Assembly (NCBI GenBank): GCA_036510735.1 | Contig: DATCDK010000180.1 | Coordinates: 1 to 22,150 of the forward strand | Direction: 5' to 3' | From: PALSA-607 sp036510735 | Lineage (GTDB): Bacteria > Actinomycetota > Actinomycetes > Acidothermales > Acidothermaceae | Length of the DNA: 22,150 nt | Shown here: positions 20,350 to 22,150 of the stretch, piece after piece | Layout: each line of letters begins with the position of its first letter | Position numbering within the stretch: position 1 is the stretch's first letter | Translations under genes and position numbers: made by a program | The notes under the pieces: generated by a model | Database searches by the model: none | What the model saw: only the letters and a program-made list of their open reading frames with translations | Told to the model about the DNA's origin: nothing

Positions 20350-22150
20350 TGAGCCCTCGCAAAAACGCCCTTGTTCGCGGTGTTGGCTGCGGCGACCTTC
20401 GCCGTCGCGCCCGTGTGATTCAACGCAGCGGCGACCGAGGTGCCGATAGCAGCCGGAAGCTGGGCCTGCTGGTCGCGGATCTGCTGCAACGTCGTCAACG
20501 TCTGCGGCCCGAACTGCTGCTGCGCAACCTGCAGCCCGTAACTGTTACCGAGCGCAGTGATAGCCGCATTCTCCGAGTTCAGCGTCGACACCGCGCCCTG
20601 GCCGGAGTTCACCAGCGCGTCAAGCGTCGGGAACGACGACGGGCCGGCTGCGACGAACTGCGCGCGCAGCGAGGGTGCAAGCCCCATCGCTGCGGCCTTC
20701 TGCAGGTCGGCGACGAACTTCTGATCAGTGATGAGCGCGTTGAAGGCACTACCGACGAGCGGTGACTGCGTCGTCGTCGTTGAGCGGCCTTGCGCGTCCA
20801 TGTAGACCGACGTGTAGGAGCCGACGGTCGGCGCGGATGTGACGGAGAACGCCAACGACTGCGCGGCCTGCTGCCCGAGCGCGAGCGCGTTCGTGAAGAT
20901 GGTCTGCAGCGCAGTCCCGAGAGTCTGCGCCGGACCCGTGAGCTTCTGGTTGATGTTGGTGAAGGCTTGCGTCAAAGGGTTCGTGCCCGTGGTGATGCCC
21001 TGCGCGAGTGACTGCATCAGGTTCAAGCCCAGCAGCGCAGCTAGGCCAGCGGCGTTGTTCGCGGCAGCGGTTGCAGCTGCGTTCTGCGCGCCCGTCGCCG
21101 TGTTCGGGATCGAGTACGCGGGCGGGTTATTCGTGCCGCCACCGGGTGCGCCACCGGCCGCGCCGACGTTGCCGAAGTACGAGGTCGGGCTACCGGAGAC
21201 CTGGCTGTTGAAGGTGTTCTGCAGGTCAGCCGCCGACGAGTCGATGCCGACTGCGAGGTCCCATGCCGGGTTATCCACGGTCGGTGCCTGCCCGATGGTC
21301 GGCCCAGGTGCGGATTTCTTCGGGGTCAGCATTGAGGAAATCCAGTCGGGCACGACATTGCCCGCGTTTACGAGTTGCCCCCAGAAACCTTTATCGGGGA
21401 CGGCGCTGACGTGGTTGGACTGCTTGCTGTCGATCTCCATGGCGATCTTCACCACGAATACGGCGGCAGTGAGCGTGCCGAGGGCGCCAAGCAAACCCTT
21501 GACGCTTAGCGTCGCCGCGTCAGCGGCCCCCCCCACGGTGCCTAGGGACGTCACGGCAGGTGCAACGTCGACCGTGCCCCCAGCAGTAACCTCCGCCGCG
21601 CGCATGAGGCCGAGCTTGACGACGACGTCATTGATCGACGACCCGAATGTCTCGAGCCAGCCGCCGACAGTTGCGGCGAGCTTGATCGCCGTGAATCCCA
21701 GTGCTATCGCAACGAGAATGTCGGGGACGTTGCCGTAGCCGATGACTTTCGTAAGGAAGTCGACGACCTGTAGCAGCGGTGGCAGCAGCGGTGTGAGCGC
21801 CGCGAGTATCTTCCCGACGTCGAGGCCGATATCGCCGAGCGTCTTCGTCAGCAGCGGCCCGTTCTGCGCCACATACGCGAGGAACTGCTGGAACCCTTGC
21901 GAGGCGGCGAGATGTGATGCCCAGTCCGCGAACGCGGTCCCCATACCGGCGAGCCCGTTGACCACAAGGGTCTCGAGTGGGGCGAAGGCTTGGAAAATGT
22001 CAAGGATCCCAACACCGAAACCGCCGAAGGCCTTCGTGAGCCCGAGAATGTCCTGCTCGGCTGCGCCCGCAAGCCACGCGAAGAACTGCTGCGCGGCAGG
22101 TGACTGCAACGCGGTGTTGAGGTTCGTCAAGATGGTGGAGACCGCGCCAG
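20346..22150 (-). CDS. Tape measure protein, C-terminal part (5' end outside window)
   Basis: 601 codons are open to the window edge, with no stop before base 22150, so the listed start near 22130 is internal. The protein is Ala/Gly/Leu-rich with long helical stretches (FFAWLAGAAEQDILGLTKAF), membrane-like segments (LGTLTAAVFVVKIAMEID and LVAIALGFTAIKLAATVGG) and a low-complexity middle. Tape measure proteins set siphophage tail length and enter the cell on DNA injection. Size, composition and position before the tail-tip genes support the call. Confidence 0.9.
   Translation of the reverse strand, partial: GAVSTILTNLNTALQSPAAQQFFAWLAGAAEQDILGLTKAFGGFGVGILDIFQAFAPLETLVVNGLAGMGTAFADWASHLAASQGFQQFLAYVAQNGPLLTKTLGDIGLDVGKILAALTPLLPPLLQVVDFLTKVIGYGNVPDILVAIALGFTAIKLAATVGGWLETFGSSINDVVVKLGLMRAAEVTAGGTVDVAPAVTSLGTVGGAADAATLSVKGLLGALGTLTAAVFVVKIAMEIDSKQSNHVSAVPDKGFWGQLVNAGNVVPDWISSMLTPKKSAPGPTIGQAPTVDNPAWDLAVGIDSSAADLQNTFNSQVSGSPTSYFGNVGAAGGAPGGGTNNPPAYSIPNTATGAQNAAATAAANNAAGLAALLGLNLMQSLAQGITTGTNPLTQAFTNINQKLTGPAQTLGTALQTIFTNALALGQQAAQSLAFSVTSAPTVGSYTSVYMDAQGRSTTTTQSPLVGSAFNALITDQKFVADLQKAAAMGLAPSLRAQFVAAGPSSFPTLDALVNSGQGAVSTLNSENAAITALGNSYGLQVAQQQFGPQTLTTLQQIRDQQAQLPAAIGTSVAAALNHTGATAKVAAANTANKGVFARAQ

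Overview
The window reads as part of a temperate siphophage, or the same segment of a prophage, of a high-G+C actinobacterium. The evidence is G+C-rich codon use, many GTG starts, long runs of genes joined by 4-base ATGA/GTGA overlaps, a repressor-integrase pair, a tape-measure and tail-gene run ending in a lysis cassette, and -10 boxes of the TANNNT type. The host genus cannot be named from sequence alone. Both ends cut genes (1..274 and 20346..22150).

Layout. (1) 1-6674, minus strand: an early operon transcribed leftward from a promoter at about 6681-6709. In transcription order it holds an excisionase/MerR-type HTH protein, a 302-aa HTH protein, a ParB/Srx-fold protein, several tiny Cys-rich (zinc-ribbon-like) proteins, a pentapeptide-repeat protein, two tiny membrane proteins and an ERF-family single-strand annealing recombinase. 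(2) 6675-6774: a divergent control region with two apparently leaderless promoters and several inverted repeats. (3) 6775-10808, plus strand: Xre-type repressor, tyrosine integrase, a three-TM membrane protein, a tiny basic protein, a roughly 340-base non-coding stretch carrying a Y-RNA-like gene, a Ro60/TROVE-domain protein and a small HTH protein. (4) 10778-22150, minus strand: the late operon. In transcription order it holds tape measure (5' end outside the window), a distal-tail-like protein, a second tail protein, a run of fibre/decoration proteins (one a beta-helix, two tandem paralogues), membrane proteins, a GH25 endolysin, a holin candidate and two microproteins. It ends in a strong terminator that lies under the 3' end of the opposite-strand HTH gene.

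The most interesting system is the Ro/Y-RNA module at about 8682-10808. The Ro60-like gene is preceded by an RNA whose central part is a circularly permuted tRNA mimic (T-arm, capped acceptor stem, U8-A9, D-arm) closed by a Ro-stem-like helix. The 5' strand motif of that helix occurs three times, once in the mRNA leader just upstream of the Ro ribosome binding site. The repressor-integrase arrangement, with an AT-rich island inside the 3' part of the repressor gene, also resembles integration-dependent immunity systems.
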